64,000 nt of DNA from a bacterium BMS3Bbin14 (GTDB taxonomy: Bacteria; Desulfobacterota; Desulfobulbia; Desulfobulbales; Desulfobulbaceae), in the NCBI GenBank assembly GCA_002897615.1, contig BDTX01000021.1:62001-126000 (forward strand). Reading direction: 5' to 3'. Of this stretch, positions 17,211-26,354 are shown in pieces. Each line of letters begins with the position of its first letter. Position 1 is the first letter of the stretch. Position numbers and translations under genes: made by a program. The notes beneath the pieces were generated by a model. It was not told where the DNA came from, did not search any database, and was given only the letters and a program-made list of their open reading frames with translations.

Positions 17211-17759
17211 ATGGTCATTCAACCGAGCAGATCGGAACTGAAGCGCCGGGCCAAACAGCTTGAGAAACTGGTCGAGGCGCTGTCGCGACTGCCAGCCGCC
17301 GTGCAGAAAACGATTCCATGCAATGACGAGATTCGCAGTCTTTTGCGGGAAGCGTCGTCTCTGCGGGGCGGGGCCGGCAAACGGCTGCTCAAATACATAA
17401 CCAAAATTTTGCGGAATGAACAGGACGAAACCCTTGAAGAACTGTATAATTTCCTGTCCCGGCGCCAGGGGCCGGCATTGCAGGAAAAAAAGGAATTCCA
17501 CGAGATAGAATATTTGCGCGATGCCCTTCTCAACGAGGCCATTGAGCAGCGACAGGCAGCGAAAGAGCAGCAGACGGACTGGGAAGAGGACTGGCCGAGC
17601 CTGGTTGCCGGACAGATGGGAGAGCAATTTCCCGGCATCGACCAAAAGGCCCTGATTCGCCTGGCCTGGCTCTATGCCGGGACCCGCAACCGCAGACACA
17701 GCCGGGAGATCTTCCGGCTTTTACGCGCGGCCCAGGAACGGCTTCATTACCGGCATTAG
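17211..17759 (+). CDS. yjgA: DUF615 / YjgA (DarP) ribosome-associated protein
   Basis: 182-residue member of the YjgA/DarP family, which binds the 50S subunit during late assembly. N-terminal PSRSELKRRAKQLEKLVEAL, the central RKLLKYITKILRNE-like helix and the C-terminal IRLAWLYAGTRNRRHSREIF fit the family. Highly charged, helical, no membrane segments. The ATG at 17211 is chosen (AAAGAG upstream; length matches the family); an in-frame TTG exists at 17181. It is flanked by fold-back elements C and D. Confidence 0.82.
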   Translation: MVIQPSRSELKRRAKQLEKLVEALSRLPAAVQKTIPCNDEIRSLLREASSLRGGAGKRLLKYITKILRNEQDETLEELYNFLSRRQGPALQEKKEFHEIEYLRDALLNEAIEQRQAAKEQQTDWEEDWPSLVAGQMGEQFPGIDQKALIRLAWLYAGTRNRRHSREIFRLLRAAQERLHYRH

Positions 17760-17866
17760 TAAGCCATCAGGGATACCCCATCTTCACGCGGTCGCGTCTG
17801 ACCACATAGAGTGGCTATAGCGGACAGACACGACTGCGCAAATCTGGGGCACCCCTGATGGCTTAC
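17759..17866. mobile_element. Element D: long imperfect palindrome
   Basis: About 108 bp: outer arms GTAAGCCATCAGGG... and ...CCCCTGATGGCTTAC, inner arms CGCGGTCGCGTCTG and CAGACACGACTGCG (12/14 complementary). It begins at the yjgA stop codon and may also work as its transcription end. The rest of 17867-17972 shows nothing. Confidence 0.7.
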
Positions 17867-17972
17867 AGTTAGTCGGTAAATAATACATATAGTTGAGTTG
17901 GTTGGCTAACCTGCGATGGATTCCCGGCATTGAACGGTCCCGCAAGGGGCGCAAAGCAAACAGAGAAGAACT

Positions 17973-18434
17973 ATGGAATATCAGTCAGGAACCCCGGGGC
18001 GGGTTTTTTATGCCCGTTTTGATGATGGTGACGATTTGCTCGAGGGCATAACCGGGATTGTCCGAGAGGAACAGATTCATTGCGCCTGGCTGCAGATCAT
18101 CGGCGGCCTGAGAAATGCCGGCGTGGTAATCGGCCCCAGGGAACCGGTGATGCCGCCTGAGCCGATATGGCAGCATGTCGGCACGGTCCGGGAAGTCATC
18201 GGCGTCGGCAGTGTATTCTGGAGCGAGGGCGAACCGCTTATCCACCTGCACGCGGCCCTGGGACATCACGGCGAGACCCTGACCGGATGTGTACGCAAGG
18301 ACACCAGGGTATACCTGATTATCGAGGTGATGATCGTGGAACTCGCCGGGATTGATGTAACCCGGCCCTGGTTTGCCAGGGGCGGCTTTAACCGGCCGGT
18401 GTTTTCTTCCCGCCAGGAGAAGGACGAACACTAA
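17973..18434 (+). CDS. PCC/DUF296 domain protein
   Basis: 153-residue protein of the plant-and-prokaryote conserved (PPC/DUF296) fold, a trimeric domain also found in AT-hook DNA-binding proteins. Characteristic pattern: RVFYARFDDGDDLLEGI at the start, REEQIHCAWLQIIGG, and LIHLHAALGHHGETLTG with clustered histidines that could hold a metal. No AT-hook. Role unknown. Confidence 0.75.
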   Translation: MEYQSGTPGRVFYARFDDGDDLLEGITGIVREEQIHCAWLQIIGGLRNAGVVIGPREPVMPPEPIWQHVGTVREVIGVGSVFWSEGEPLIHLHAALGHHGETLTGCVRKDTRVYLIIEVMIVELAGIDVTRPWFARGGFNRPVFSSRQEKDEH

Positions 18435-18454
18435 CCAGGGATACGAACCTGCTA

Positions 18455-18582
18455 CCTGAATCCGTGACGGCTTGAGGCGCTATTCCATGCAATATGCGGA
18501 ATTTATTGCATTATATATCGAATAAACGCATTTCCTGGTCTTCACCGCGCCGGACTGCGGTCCGCCCGGTAACGTATCCAGG
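18455..18582 (-). mobile_element. Element A copy 3 (short form)
   Basis: 128-bp reverse-oriented deletion derivative: CCTGAATCCGTGACGG at the left and CGTATCCAGG at the right. The about 97-bp inner block of the long form is absent. It ends 3 bp after the pycB stop codon. No target duplication could be seen. Confidence 0.85.
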
Positions 18583-18585
18583 GGT

Positions 18586-20493
18586 TTATTCTTTTTCAGG
18601 GTCGATTTTCAATATTTTGTCACCAGGCTGTAGGGCCTGGCCCACTTTAGCGGAGATTTTTACGACCTTCCCCGCTACCTCGCTGACCACCGGGGTCTGC
18701 ATTTTCATGGCCTCAAGAATGGCCACCCGGTCGCCTACGGCCACGTCCTGACCGGCCTCGACACTGATCTCACAGACATTCCCGGAAAAACCGGCCCGGA
18801 TGTCCCCGGCCTTGGCCAGGCCAGCAATCTCCTCCTTGGAGAGGCTGACCTTGACCTTTGTTCCCGCCTGCTGTTCCGGTGCAAAAACAAAAATCTGCTG
18901 ATGGTGGTCGACATTGAGGTAAATGGTGGTCTCGCCTTTTTTGTCCTGCTGTTCGGGGCCGATTTCAATCAGGTGCTCCTTGCCGGTGTGATCCTGAAAA
19001 ACCAGGGTCTCGCCGAGGGCGAAGCCGCCGCGACGGAGAAAAATTGACGGCGGCAGCACATACGATTTGCCGAATTTTTCCTCGAACTTGAAAAACTCCA
19101 CCGCGTCATTCGGGTGTTGCAGGAAGGTGACCAGCTGCTGCTCCGTCGGTTCACGTCCCAGCCGTTCGGCCAGGGTGCGCCGTTCCTGGTCGATATCCAT
19201 GTCCTCGATTTCCAGGATCCCGCCCTCTTTCTCCAGGATCTCTTTCCAGTCAGGGCCAAAGACCTTTTCATATATCCAGTCGGCCGGCGAATAGAAGGGG
19301 AACGGGCCATATTTACCCAGCAGCAGGTTTTTCAGGTCACCGGATGGATTGCCGTAACGCTCGCCGTCCAGGACATTGCCGACCGCGGTGGTCCAGAGAA
19401 TCTGCGAACCGGGAGTGACACTCCACCAGTTGCCGAGTTCTTTCTGCACCCGCGGCAATTCGTGGTGCAGGATATCCGGCATCTTGTTTAGGAAACCACC
19501 CTTGGCGGCCTGTTCCAGGCTGCTGCCCATGGCCCCGCCGGGGAGTTTGTGGATCTGGACGGTGGGCAGGAAGCCCTTGATCTGCGCCTCGAACTGTTCG
19601 TAGTACGGCCGCTGGTCATGGATGGTTTCCGAGGTCTCGATGACCGCGTCCTCGTTGATGTCAATAGCGGTTTTACCGTAATCCTTGAGGGTCTGGATGA
19701 CGCTCAGGATCGGCGGCGGGCCGTAGAAACCGTTGAAGGCATGGTCCGAGGCATCGACGATGGTGGCCCCGTTCAGGACGGCCGCCGTGATCCTGCCGAT
19801 ATCGTTGCCGTCGGTATTGTGGCCGTGGTAGTGGATGATCAGCTCGGGATAGGCCTGTTTGATGGCATCGACCAGGTCGCCGATCCGCTTGGGAGTGCCG
19901 AGGCCGCCATGATTCTTGATGCAGAGGATAATTTCGTCCCCGGTCACGGCCATGATTTCCTTGACCTTGGCGACATAGAATTGATCGGTATGCTCCGGGC
20001 CGGTGGAAAAACAGATCGAGGGCTCGTTGATTTTGCCGGCCTTGGCGACCTCCTCGAACACGGCCTGCATGTTGGGGACATGATTCATGAAATCGAACGT
20101 CCGCCACACGTCCACATACTTGGCAAACTCCCGGACCGTCAAACGGATGACATTCTGCGGATAGGGCCGGTAACCGAAGAGATTCACGCCGCGGCACAGG
20201 GTCTGAAACAGGGTGTCGGGCATCTGTTCGCGGAGCAGTTTCAGCTTGAGAAAGGGATCGACCTGTTTGCGCAGGATATCCACGTGGACTGACGCGCCGC
20301 CGGTGATCTCCAGGGAAAAATAACCCGCCGCATCCCGCGAAGGCGCAGCCAGCAGGTCGGTATGGAGCAGGATCCTGTTTTTATAGTCCGACTGGGACAT
20401 GTCCCGGGCCGTGTTGGTGATGAAATATCCGTCCGCCCGGTGCAGGGTATCAAGCACCTGGGCTGGATTCATCGCTGTTGTTATTCGTGTCAT
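18586..20493 (-). CDS. pycB: Pyruvate carboxylase subunit B (carboxyltransferase + biotin carrier)
   Basis: 635-residue biotin enzyme subunit. The carboxyltransferase TIM barrel (about 25-300) carries the metal-binding HYHGHN motif and the PYC/OADA pattern TGGASVHVDILRK; a conserved helical region follows, and the C-terminal biotinyl domain has EAMKMQTP with the biotinylated Lys at about 597. With pycA it carboxylates pyruvate to oxaloacetate. A membrane oxaloacetate decarboxylase alpha chain is the alternative, but no beta/gamma subunits are near. Start ATG at 20493 is chosen for its GAGGAAG site. Biotin would come from bioA/bioB at 35-38 kb. Confidence 0.9.
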   Translation of the reverse strand: MTRITTAMNPAQVLDTLHRADGYFITNTARDMSQSDYKNRILLHTDLLAAPSRDAAGYFSLEITGGASVHVDILRKQVDPFLKLKLLREQMPDTLFQTLCRGVNLFGYRPYPQNVIRLTVREFAKYVDVWRTFDFMNHVPNMQAVFEEVAKAGKINEPSICFSTGPEHTDQFYVAKVKEIMAVTGDEIILCIKNHGGLGTPKRIGDLVDAIKQAYPELIIHYHGHNTDGNDIGRITAAVLNGATIVDASDHAFNGFYGPPPILSVIQTLKDYGKTAIDINEDAVIETSETIHDQRPYYEQFEAQIKGFLPTVQIHKLPGGAMGSSLEQAAKGGFLNKMPDILHHELPRVQKELGNWWSVTPGSQILWTTAVGNVLDGERYGNPSGDLKNLLLGKYGPFPFYSPADWIYEKVFGPDWKEILEKEGGILEIEDMDIDQERRTLAERLGREPTEQQLVTFLQHPNDAVEFFKFEEKFGKSYVLPPSIFLRRGGFALGETLVFQDHTGKEHLIEIGPEQQDKKGETTIYLNVDHHQQIFVFAPEQQAGTKVKVSLSKEEIAGLAKAGDIRAGFSGNVCEISVEAGQDVAVGDRVAILEAMKMQTPVVSEVAGKVVKISAKVGQALQPGDKILKIDPEKE

Positions 20494-20585
20494 AGTCTTC
20501 CTCAAGGCATTTAAGGTGCGACCTGTGGGCTGCCGCACTCGAACGGTTTTTTTATTTCTGCCGGTGTCCGGCGCAGAACTTTCCG

Positions 20586-22028
20586 CTAGGCCGCGTAGAT
20601 ATTTTGTTTTTTATGGTGGATCTCGGCAATGAGGCGGGCCAGCTTGCTTGCTTCGCTTTTTTGTTCCCTGTATTCAAAGAGCTGTTGATGGGTGTCCAGG
20701 TACGAAGTATTAAATTCGCCGTTTTGGAAATCCGGCTCCTGTACCAGGTTTTTATAGAAGGGGATCGTGGTCTTGGGACCGGCAATGACAAAGTTGTCCA
20801 GGCACCGTTTCAGCCGCTGAACCGTTTCGTTCCAGGACCAGCCGAAGACGGTCAGCTTGACCAGCAGGGAGTCGTACACTTCGGGCACGGTAAACCCCTG
20901 GTAGCAGAATCCGTCCAGCCGGACGCCATAGCCGCCGGGTGATTGATAAATACTGAGGGTTTTTCCGCCCTCGGGCATAAAATTGTTCTGCGGGTCCTCG
21001 GCGTTGATCCGCATCTCGATGGCATGACCGCGAAGCTTGACGTCATCCTGGTTAAAGAGGAGCTTTTTACCAAGCGCCAGTTTGATCTGGGTCCGGACAA
21101 TATCAATACCAGTGATCATTTCGGTGACCGTATGCTCAACCTGCAGCCGGGTGTTGATTTCCATGAAATAATAGTTGTTGTCGCTGTCCAGCAGGAATTC
21201 AACCGTACCGGCATTGAAATAGGCGGCCGCCTTGCCGGCCTTGATCGCGGTCTGGCAGATTTCTTCCGCCAGGTCGGGGGCAAGGTGAAAGGCCGGGGCA
21301 ATCTCCACCAGTTTCTGGTTGCGCCGCTGGATCGAGCAGTCCCGCGTACCGAGGTGCACCGTTTTGCCGGAAGCATCGGCCAGGATCTGGACCTCGACGT
21401 GTTTGGGATTGATAACGACTTTTTCGATATAGACGGAATCATCGTTAAAGGCGGCCAGGGCCTCGGTCCGGGCTATAGAGTACTGCTCATGCAGCTCGGT
21501 TTCATTTTCAATCCGGCGGATGCCCCGGCCGCCGCCGCCGGCGGTCGCCTTGAGCATCAGCGGATAACCATAGCGCCGGGCAAAGGCCCGGGCTTCTTCA
21601 AGTCCGGCGTCGCCGGCCGGGAGGTTGCTGGTGCCCGGTACCATAGGGATCCCGGCCTCGGCCATAATCCGGCGGGCCGTCACCTTGTTACCCAGTTTTT
21701 CAACAACATCGGAGGGCGGCCCGATGAAGATGATACCCGCCTCTTCGCAGGCCCTGGCAAAAGCCGGATTCTCCGCCAGAAAACCATAGCCCGGATGAAT
21801 AGCGGTAGCACCGACGCGTTTGGCCGCCTTGATCACCCGGTCAATGTTCAGATAATCGGCACGGGGTCCGTCCCCGATCCACACGGCCTCGTTGGCGATA
21901 CGGATATGCCGGGATTCGTGATCAGGTGTCTCGTAGATGGCAACAGCCTCGAATTTCAGCTCCTGAATGGCCCGGATGATGCGGATGGCGATCTCGCCCC
22001 GGTTGGCGACTAAAATTTTAGTTTTCAA
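20586..22028 (-). CDS. pycA: Pyruvate carboxylase subunit A (biotin carboxylase)
   Basis: 480-residue ATP-grasp biotin carboxylase. KILVANRGEIAIRIIRA, HPGYGFLAEN, KATAGGGGRGIR, GTRDCSIQRRNQK and MEINTRLQVEHTVTE are all intact. It could equally serve acetyl-CoA carboxylase (accC), but adjacency to pycB (92-bp gap, same strand) favours pyruvate carboxylase. Normal length. Confidence 0.9.
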   Translation of the reverse strand: MKTKILVANRGEIAIRIIRAIQELKFEAVAIYETPDHESRHIRIANEAVWIGDGPRADYLNIDRVIKAAKRVGATAIHPGYGFLAENPAFARACEEAGIIFIGPPSDVVEKLGNKVTARRIMAEAGIPMVPGTSNLPAGDAGLEEARAFARRYGYPLMLKATAGGGGRGIRRIENETELHEQYSIARTEALAAFNDDSVYIEKVVINPKHVEVQILADASGKTVHLGTRDCSIQRRNQKLVEIAPAFHLAPDLAEEICQTAIKAGKAAAYFNAGTVEFLLDSDNNYYFMEINTRLQVEHTVTEMITGIDIVRTQIKLALGKKLLFNQDDVKLRGHAIEMRINAEDPQNNFMPEGGKTLSIYQSPGGYGVRLDGFCYQGFTVPEVYDSLLVKLTVFGWSWNETVQRLKRCLDNFVIAGPKTTIPFYKNLVQEPDFQNGEFNTSYLDTHQQLFEYREQKSEASKLARLIAEIHHKKQNIYAA

Positions 22029-22487
22029 TGGTCACACCTTGCTCGTTCTTTATATGAAAACCGTCTCGGACGAAGCTTGGGCCCGTGGAGATTTTCATTG
22101 TTCGTTATGGCTGCGGTCGCACCTGGTCAAGCCATAAATGGTTAGAGGTTGTTGGATTTATGCAACTTCTCTTGGACATGGAAAACGCAGGGGAAAGTTA
22201 TGGACCCGGGATAACGGTTATGGAATTCCATGACTCAAATTGCTAAATAAAGCATATTTTGCAATTTGAGGCAAGCAAAAGCTGGGGGCATCAGAATGGC
22301 GGCGGCAGGAATCAGCAGGAGAACGCTGGCTGGCGACTGAAGATTAACAAACTGATTTGCCGCGAAAGTTTAAAGCTCAAAAAGTCTTGTTTTCCCAGGC
22401 CGGCGGGAACCCGGGCTGAACGGAGGGAGAAGCGAGCGCCGGGGGCGGACTGCAAGACGGCGTTTCCCGGCGAAAGAGTGAAATGTG
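22029..22487. other. Intergenic region without recognised gene
   Basis: Some 460 bp between pycA and the terminator of the subtilase gene. I see no supported coding frame or repeat. It must contain the pycA promoter, but no clear -35/-10 pair stood out. Confidence 0.5.
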
Positions 22488-22518
22488 AAAAAAACGGGAC
22501 CGGAAAAATTCCGGCCCC
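22488..22518 (-). terminator. Rho-independent terminator of the subtilase gene
   Basis: Minus-strand stem GGGGCCGGAA/TTCCGGTCCC with one bulge (22496-22518), followed by a 7-T run (22488-22494). On the plus strand the same region reads into T6 (22525-22530), so it may work both ways. Confidence 0.78.
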
Positions 22519-22539
22519 GGGTCCTTTTTTCGTTCAAGT

Positions 22540-22569
22540 CTGCGGGCGGCGCCACGTCGCCGCCCGCAG
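22540..22569. repeat. Strong GC hairpin next to the terminator
   Basis: Perfect 12-bp stem (22540-22551 with 22558-22569, CTGCGGGCGGCG) and 6-nt loop, immediately after the subtilase stop codon. No T run of its own; it may stabilise the mRNA 3' end. Confidence 0.65.
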
Positions 22570-22593
22570 AGCTGTTGCTTTAAGGCTTTGTGC

Positions 22594-24711
22594 CTATGAA
22601 CCTGAACCGGGCCTCGTGTCGGTCAGGAAATCTCGTATGGTGAGCTTATTGCCGCTGATATCGGCGATGTACCAGAACTCACCTGAACCGGGCGCGGGCG
22701 AGAACTGCTGCACCAGTTTTAAACCGCCGCCGGACCATTTATAGATGAACACCTGTATGCCGGAGGTACTCCAAAGGGTACTGCCCGCCTTGTTTTGCCA
22801 ATCATTTACAAATATTGCCGTCTGGCCGGGGAGCGTTTTGACCAGGCGAATGGACTCTGCCTGGCTTCGCAGAATGGAAGTCGTGCTATAGCTGTCCCAG
22901 AAATAACGAGCCCAGGGGTAGGCGGTTGTTTCGCCCAGATTATAATATGCATTAGCCCCAAGCCAGTCAAGCCAGCCGATGTATTGACTGTCAGGGAGGT
23001 AGGCCAAGAGGTCGTAAGCCGCCACGGTTGGATTGGGTTCCGTCCAGGTAATGGTGACAAAGTACCTGCCCCTGTTCGGGGGAACGGGCAGCACGCCCAC
23101 GTTGACGCTTGTACAGTCCGCCGGGACCGGGATATCGTGAAATACCGGCCTGGCATATCCTTTCTTGACCACGTGCAGATCCTGGTCGCTGCCGCCGGGC
23201 GAGGCGGTTATCGTAAAGAGCCCCGGACCCTCCGTGAGCAGTGATTGATTGTCAGGATCAGTCAGTTGTCCCCACCAGGGAACCACGTCCCGGCCGGTTA
23301 TCCGGCGGCCGGACTTGGTGTAAACTGTTGCCCCCGCCAGGGGTTCGCCGCTTTCGGCGTCCATCGCCGTGCCGGCGACGACACCAAACCCGCAGGTAGC
23401 GGGATCGCCCGCCTCCATGGCGGCCGGCAGGTTCAGTCGGCCAAAGGTCGAACCGTCGGCCGGCCAGCAGGTCCCGTCCCGGTTCAACGGATCAAAACTC
23501 TTGGTCGAATGGTCAATAAGCTGATCGCCGATCATGGTGTTGGTCCATCTGGGATGCTCGGCCCAGAGGACGGCGGCGGCCCCGGCCACAAACGGCGTGG
23601 CCATGGAGGTCCCGCTCCACTCGCCGTAGCCGCTATTAGAGGGAGTGCCGGCTAGATTGCGGATTTGATTGGGCGGCACGGTTGAAAGAATATCCACGCC
23701 CGGCGCACTGATTGAAATCCAGTTGCCATAATTGGAGAAAGAGGCCCTGCAGTGATCCTTGCCATGGGCGGCCACGGCGAGCACCTGGCCGGGAAAATCT
23801 ATGGCATAAGCGGCCGGATAACTCGATGTTGTTGAATTTGTGTCACTATTGCCGGCCGCGGCCACGATCAGCCGTTTTCTGGTCACGACCGCGTACTGGA
23901 CGGCGGCCTTCTTGGTTGGTGAATCTTCTCCGCCAAGGCTCAGGCTGATGACCTTGACGCCGGCCTTTCTGGCTGCGTAGATGATGCCTTGCACCACGTC
24001 AAAGGTCGTACCCCAGCCATCCGAACCGATCACCTTCACGGCCAGAATTTTGCTTTTCCACGAGATGCCCGAGATGCCGAAGCCGTTGGCCGGATTGGCG
24101 GCGATAATGCCGGCGCAGTGCGTACCGTGGCCATTGTCGTCCATGGGATCTCTGTCACCGTTGACAAAATCCCGGCCCTTGATGACCCTGCCCCTGAGGT
24201 CCGGATGGTTATAGTCGACACCGGTATCAACCACCGCCACCGTGGGCGCCCGCCTGGACGGGAGAGGAATGGTGTTCGCGCCGGTGTCATAATATCCCCA
24301 TTGATCCGCAAGCTGCGGATCAGCGCTCTGGCTTAAAATGTTCGAATCGCCGATGCTGCGAAACGCCCGCTCAATGCCGTTCTTCTCGACGTATAAAATT
24401 TTTCCCTTATAGGCCGCGGCAGTCTTTTTGACGGCGGCAATATTGGCGTCAATCTCTTCCTGCGTGCTTGCCGGCATCCTGACCAGCCGGGCTTTCACCC
24501 GGGGCATATTTACCCTGCCCAGGATCCGGCCGCCCATTCGGGTCACGATTCTTTTAATCCGGGCATTGGACAGTCCCGGCCTGAAACCAATAATCAACTG
24601 GTTGGGCATGAAATTACCCGGGTCCCCGGTCGCCGCTTGACCTGACCAGCCGGTCGCTGCAAGCATGAACAGGACAAGCACCATGCTGGCAATCCTCACA
24701 ACGTGTTTCAT
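22594..24711 (-). CDS. Secreted subtilisin-like (S8) serine protease
   Basis: 705-residue exported protease. Signal peptide residues 1-26; inhibitor-I9-like propeptide about 34-120 (PNQLIIGFRPGLSNARIKRI); S8 catalytic domain about 155-440 with Asp162 (VVDTGVDYNHPD), His195 (DNGHGTHCAG), Asn288 (AAAGNSD) and Ser369 (GTSMATPF). The C-terminal 260 residues begin with a carboxypeptidase-regulatory-like fold (AGTAMDAESGEPLAGATVYT) and end in an uncharacterised Trp/Tyr-rich domain. Single gene with its own terminator. Substrate unknown. Confidence 0.93.
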   Translation of the reverse strand: MKHVVRIASMVLVLFMLAATGWSGQAATGDPGNFMPNQLIIGFRPGLSNARIKRIVTRMGGRILGRVNMPRVKARLVRMPASTQEEIDANIAAVKKTAAAYKGKILYVEKNGIERAFRSIGDSNILSQSADPQLADQWGYYDTGANTIPLPSRRAPTVAVVDTGVDYNHPDLRGRVIKGRDFVNGDRDPMDDNGHGTHCAGIIAANPANGFGISGISWKSKILAVKVIGSDGWGTTFDVVQGIIYAARKAGVKVISLSLGGEDSPTKKAAVQYAVVTRKRLIVAAAGNSDTNSTTSSYPAAYAIDFPGQVLAVAAHGKDHCRASFSNYGNWISISAPGVDILSTVPPNQIRNLAGTPSNSGYGEWSGTSMATPFVAGAAAVLWAEHPRWTNTMIGDQLIDHSTKSFDPLNRDGTCWPADGSTFGRLNLPAAMEAGDPATCGFGVVAGTAMDAESGEPLAGATVYTKSGRRITGRDVVPWWGQLTDPDNQSLLTEGPGLFTITASPGGSDQDLHVVKKGYARPVFHDIPVPADCTSVNVGVLPVPPNRGRYFVTITWTEPNPTVAAYDLLAYLPDSQYIGWLDWLGANAYYNLGETTAYPWARYFWDSYSTTSILRSQAESIRLVKTLPGQTAIFVNDWQNKAGSTLWSTSGIQVFIYKWSGGGLKLVQQFSPAPGSGEFWYIADISGNKLTIRDFLTDTRPGSGS

Positions 24712-24778
24712 TTTTCCCCCTCCTTAAAAGTAAAAATTATTACATGATGTGGTTTGTAGATAAAAACGGCAGCAAAAA

Positions 24779-25498
24779 TCATGCCGCCGCCTCGCCCAGG
24801 AGTTGCCGAAGGTAGAGAAGCCAGTCCTCAAATCCCTGACCGCCGGCGGTGGCGGAGAGTTCCGTGATCCGGATGGCCGGATTCAGTTTCCGGGCCTCCC
24901 GCCTCGCCTCATCGATGGAGAAGTCGAAATGAGGCAGGAGATCGGTTTTAGTAATGAGAAAACGCTGGGAACTGAGAAAGGCCTTGGGATACTTGGCCGG
25001 TTTGTCCGAGCCCTCGGGAACCGAGACCAGCACGACCCGTTCGTGCTCGCCCAGGTCAAAGGTGGCCGGACAGACCAGGTTACCGACGTTTTCGATAAAG
25101 ATCAGGTCAAAACGGTCCATACCGCTCTCATGCCGCAACCGGTGCAGACCCTTATGAACCAGCCGGGCATCAAGGTGACAGGCCCCGCCGGTGGTGATCT
25201 GGACCACAGGGGCTCCTTTTTTCCTGATCCTGGCCGCATCACGCTCGGTTTCGATGTCCCCTTCAATGACCCCGAGACGCAGCTCCTTGCCGAGATGCTC
25301 GATGGTATGTTCAAGCAGTGTGGTTTTGCCGGCCCCCGGCCCGCTGATCATGTTGATGGCGACCGCCCCGAGGGTTTCGAAAGAGCGCCTGTTTTCCCCG
25401 GCCTGCCGGGTGTTAGCCGCCAGCAGGCTCTCATAGACGTCGATTGTCCTGGTAGTCTGCTGCTCATGATCAATACTGCAACCGCAGGATTCGCACAT
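24779..25498 (-). CDS. hypB: Hydrogenase nickel incorporation GTPase HypB
   Basis: GTPase that hands Ni to the large subunit with HypA. N-terminal high-affinity metal motif CESCGC (residues 2-7), P-loop GPGAGKTT (53-60), TTGGACHLDA with metal-site Cys/His, and IENVGNLVCPA are present. No poly-His stretch. Last gene of the leftward hydrogenase run; 3 bp after hypA. Confidence 0.96.
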   Translation of the reverse strand: MCESCGCSIDHEQQTTRTIDVYESLLAANTRQAGENRRSFETLGAVAINMISGPGAGKTTLLEHTIEHLGKELRLGVIEGDIETERDAARIRKKGAPVVQITTGGACHLDARLVHKGLHRLRHESGMDRFDLIFIENVGNLVCPATFDLGEHERVVLVSVPEGSDKPAKYPKAFLSSQRFLITKTDLLPHFDFSIDEARREARKLNPAIRITELSATAGGQGFEDWLLYLRQLLGEAAA

Positions 25499-25501
25499 TT
25501 T

Positions 25502-25849
25502 TTACTCCATTTCAACCTGAGTCAGGATAAGGTCGTCAGCATCGCTTATGGTCAGCCGGCTTGAGCCGCATTGCGCGCAGACGGCAGGGACGTTGTCGGC
25601 CGCCGGCACAGTATGGCCGCAGTCAAGGCAACTGCAGAGCGGCTTGATTTCCGTGATTTCAAGAACCGCTTCCCGGGTCAGTTTACGTTCCCGGGCCAGG
25701 ATTTCAAAGGCAAAAGAAAAAGAATCGATGACAATGCCGGCAAATTGGCCGACCTCCACCCGGACGATGATGATTTTTTTCGCCCGGTGCTGCTCGGCAA
25801 GCCGGAAGAGCTGCGTGAAGAGCCCCTGGGCCAGAGAAAATTCATGCAC
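25502..25849 (-). CDS. hypA: Hydrogenase nickel chaperone HypA
   Basis: Small Ni/Zn chaperone. Start is set to GTG at 25847-25849 so that the protein begins Met-His-Glu, the invariant nickel-binding N-terminus; a TTG two codons upstream would bury it. The zinc domain has CSCLDCG and CAQCG. About 115 residues, normal. Its start overlaps the end of the protease gene by 8 bp, so translation is coupled. Confidence 0.93.
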   Translation of the reverse strand: MHEFSLAQGLFTQLFRLAEQHRAKKIIIVRVEVGQFAGIVIDSFSFAFEILARERKLTREAVLEITEIKPLCSCLDCGHTVPAADNVPAVCAQCGSSRLTISDADDLILTQVEME

Positions 25850-26351
25850 GGGCAACGGTCTCTTTCACTTGCGGAAAGACGTTCTCCTTGGCCAGGAGAT
25901 CGGTCAAGGTAGCCATAACTTCGGCCAGCTTAGGCCTGAGCCGGGGGGACAGGTCAATGCCGACTCTCAAGTCTGCCGGGACCACGGTAATCATTCGCAC
26001 CCGCTCCGGCGCCTTGTCCCGCAACCGGCAGATATCAAGAATTTCCAGCAAACCGACCTGGTGCGGCGACATCCTGGCCTGGATATTGCCGGCCCGCACG
26101 TCGTCTTCCGAAAAACAGTGAATCGAACCCGGTTCCGCATCCACGGCAACCGTATCAATAACATAGAGCAGACGAACGTCTTCGATAAAGGGGGCCAGCA
26201 TGATGCCGGACGTGCCGCCGTCAAGGATTGCCACCTGATCGGGCAGGGTATAACGGCGGTTCAGGTATCTGATAAAATGGACGCCGAATCCCTCGTCGGA
26301 CAGGAGGAGATTGCCGACGCCGAGAATGCCGATGGGAGGTGATGTATTCAT
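25842..26351 (-). CDS. hyaD: Hydrogenase maturation endopeptidase (HyaD/HupD family)
   Basis: Cleaves the C-terminal peptide of the large subunit after Ni insertion. GILGVGNLLLSDEGFG (Ni-binding Glu), the middle metal Asp in VIDTVAVD, and the late SPHQVG His motif are conserved. 169 residues. Start ATG at 26349-26351 gives the family N-terminus; the frame stays open for 62 more codons upstream only because it runs through element A copy 4. That insertion begins 4 bp before the ATG, so the native ribosome binding site appears displaced: no Shine-Dalgarno is visible. Confidence 0.9.
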   Translation of the reverse strand: MNTSPPIGILGVGNLLLSDEGFGVHFIRYLNRRYTLPDQVAILDGGTSGIMLAPFIEDVRLLYVIDTVAVDAEPGSIHCFSEDDVRAGNIQARMSPHQVGLLEILDICRLRDKAPERVRMITVVPADLRVGIDLSPRLRPKLAEVMATLTDLLAKENVFPQVKETVARA

Positions 26352-26354
26352 AAA

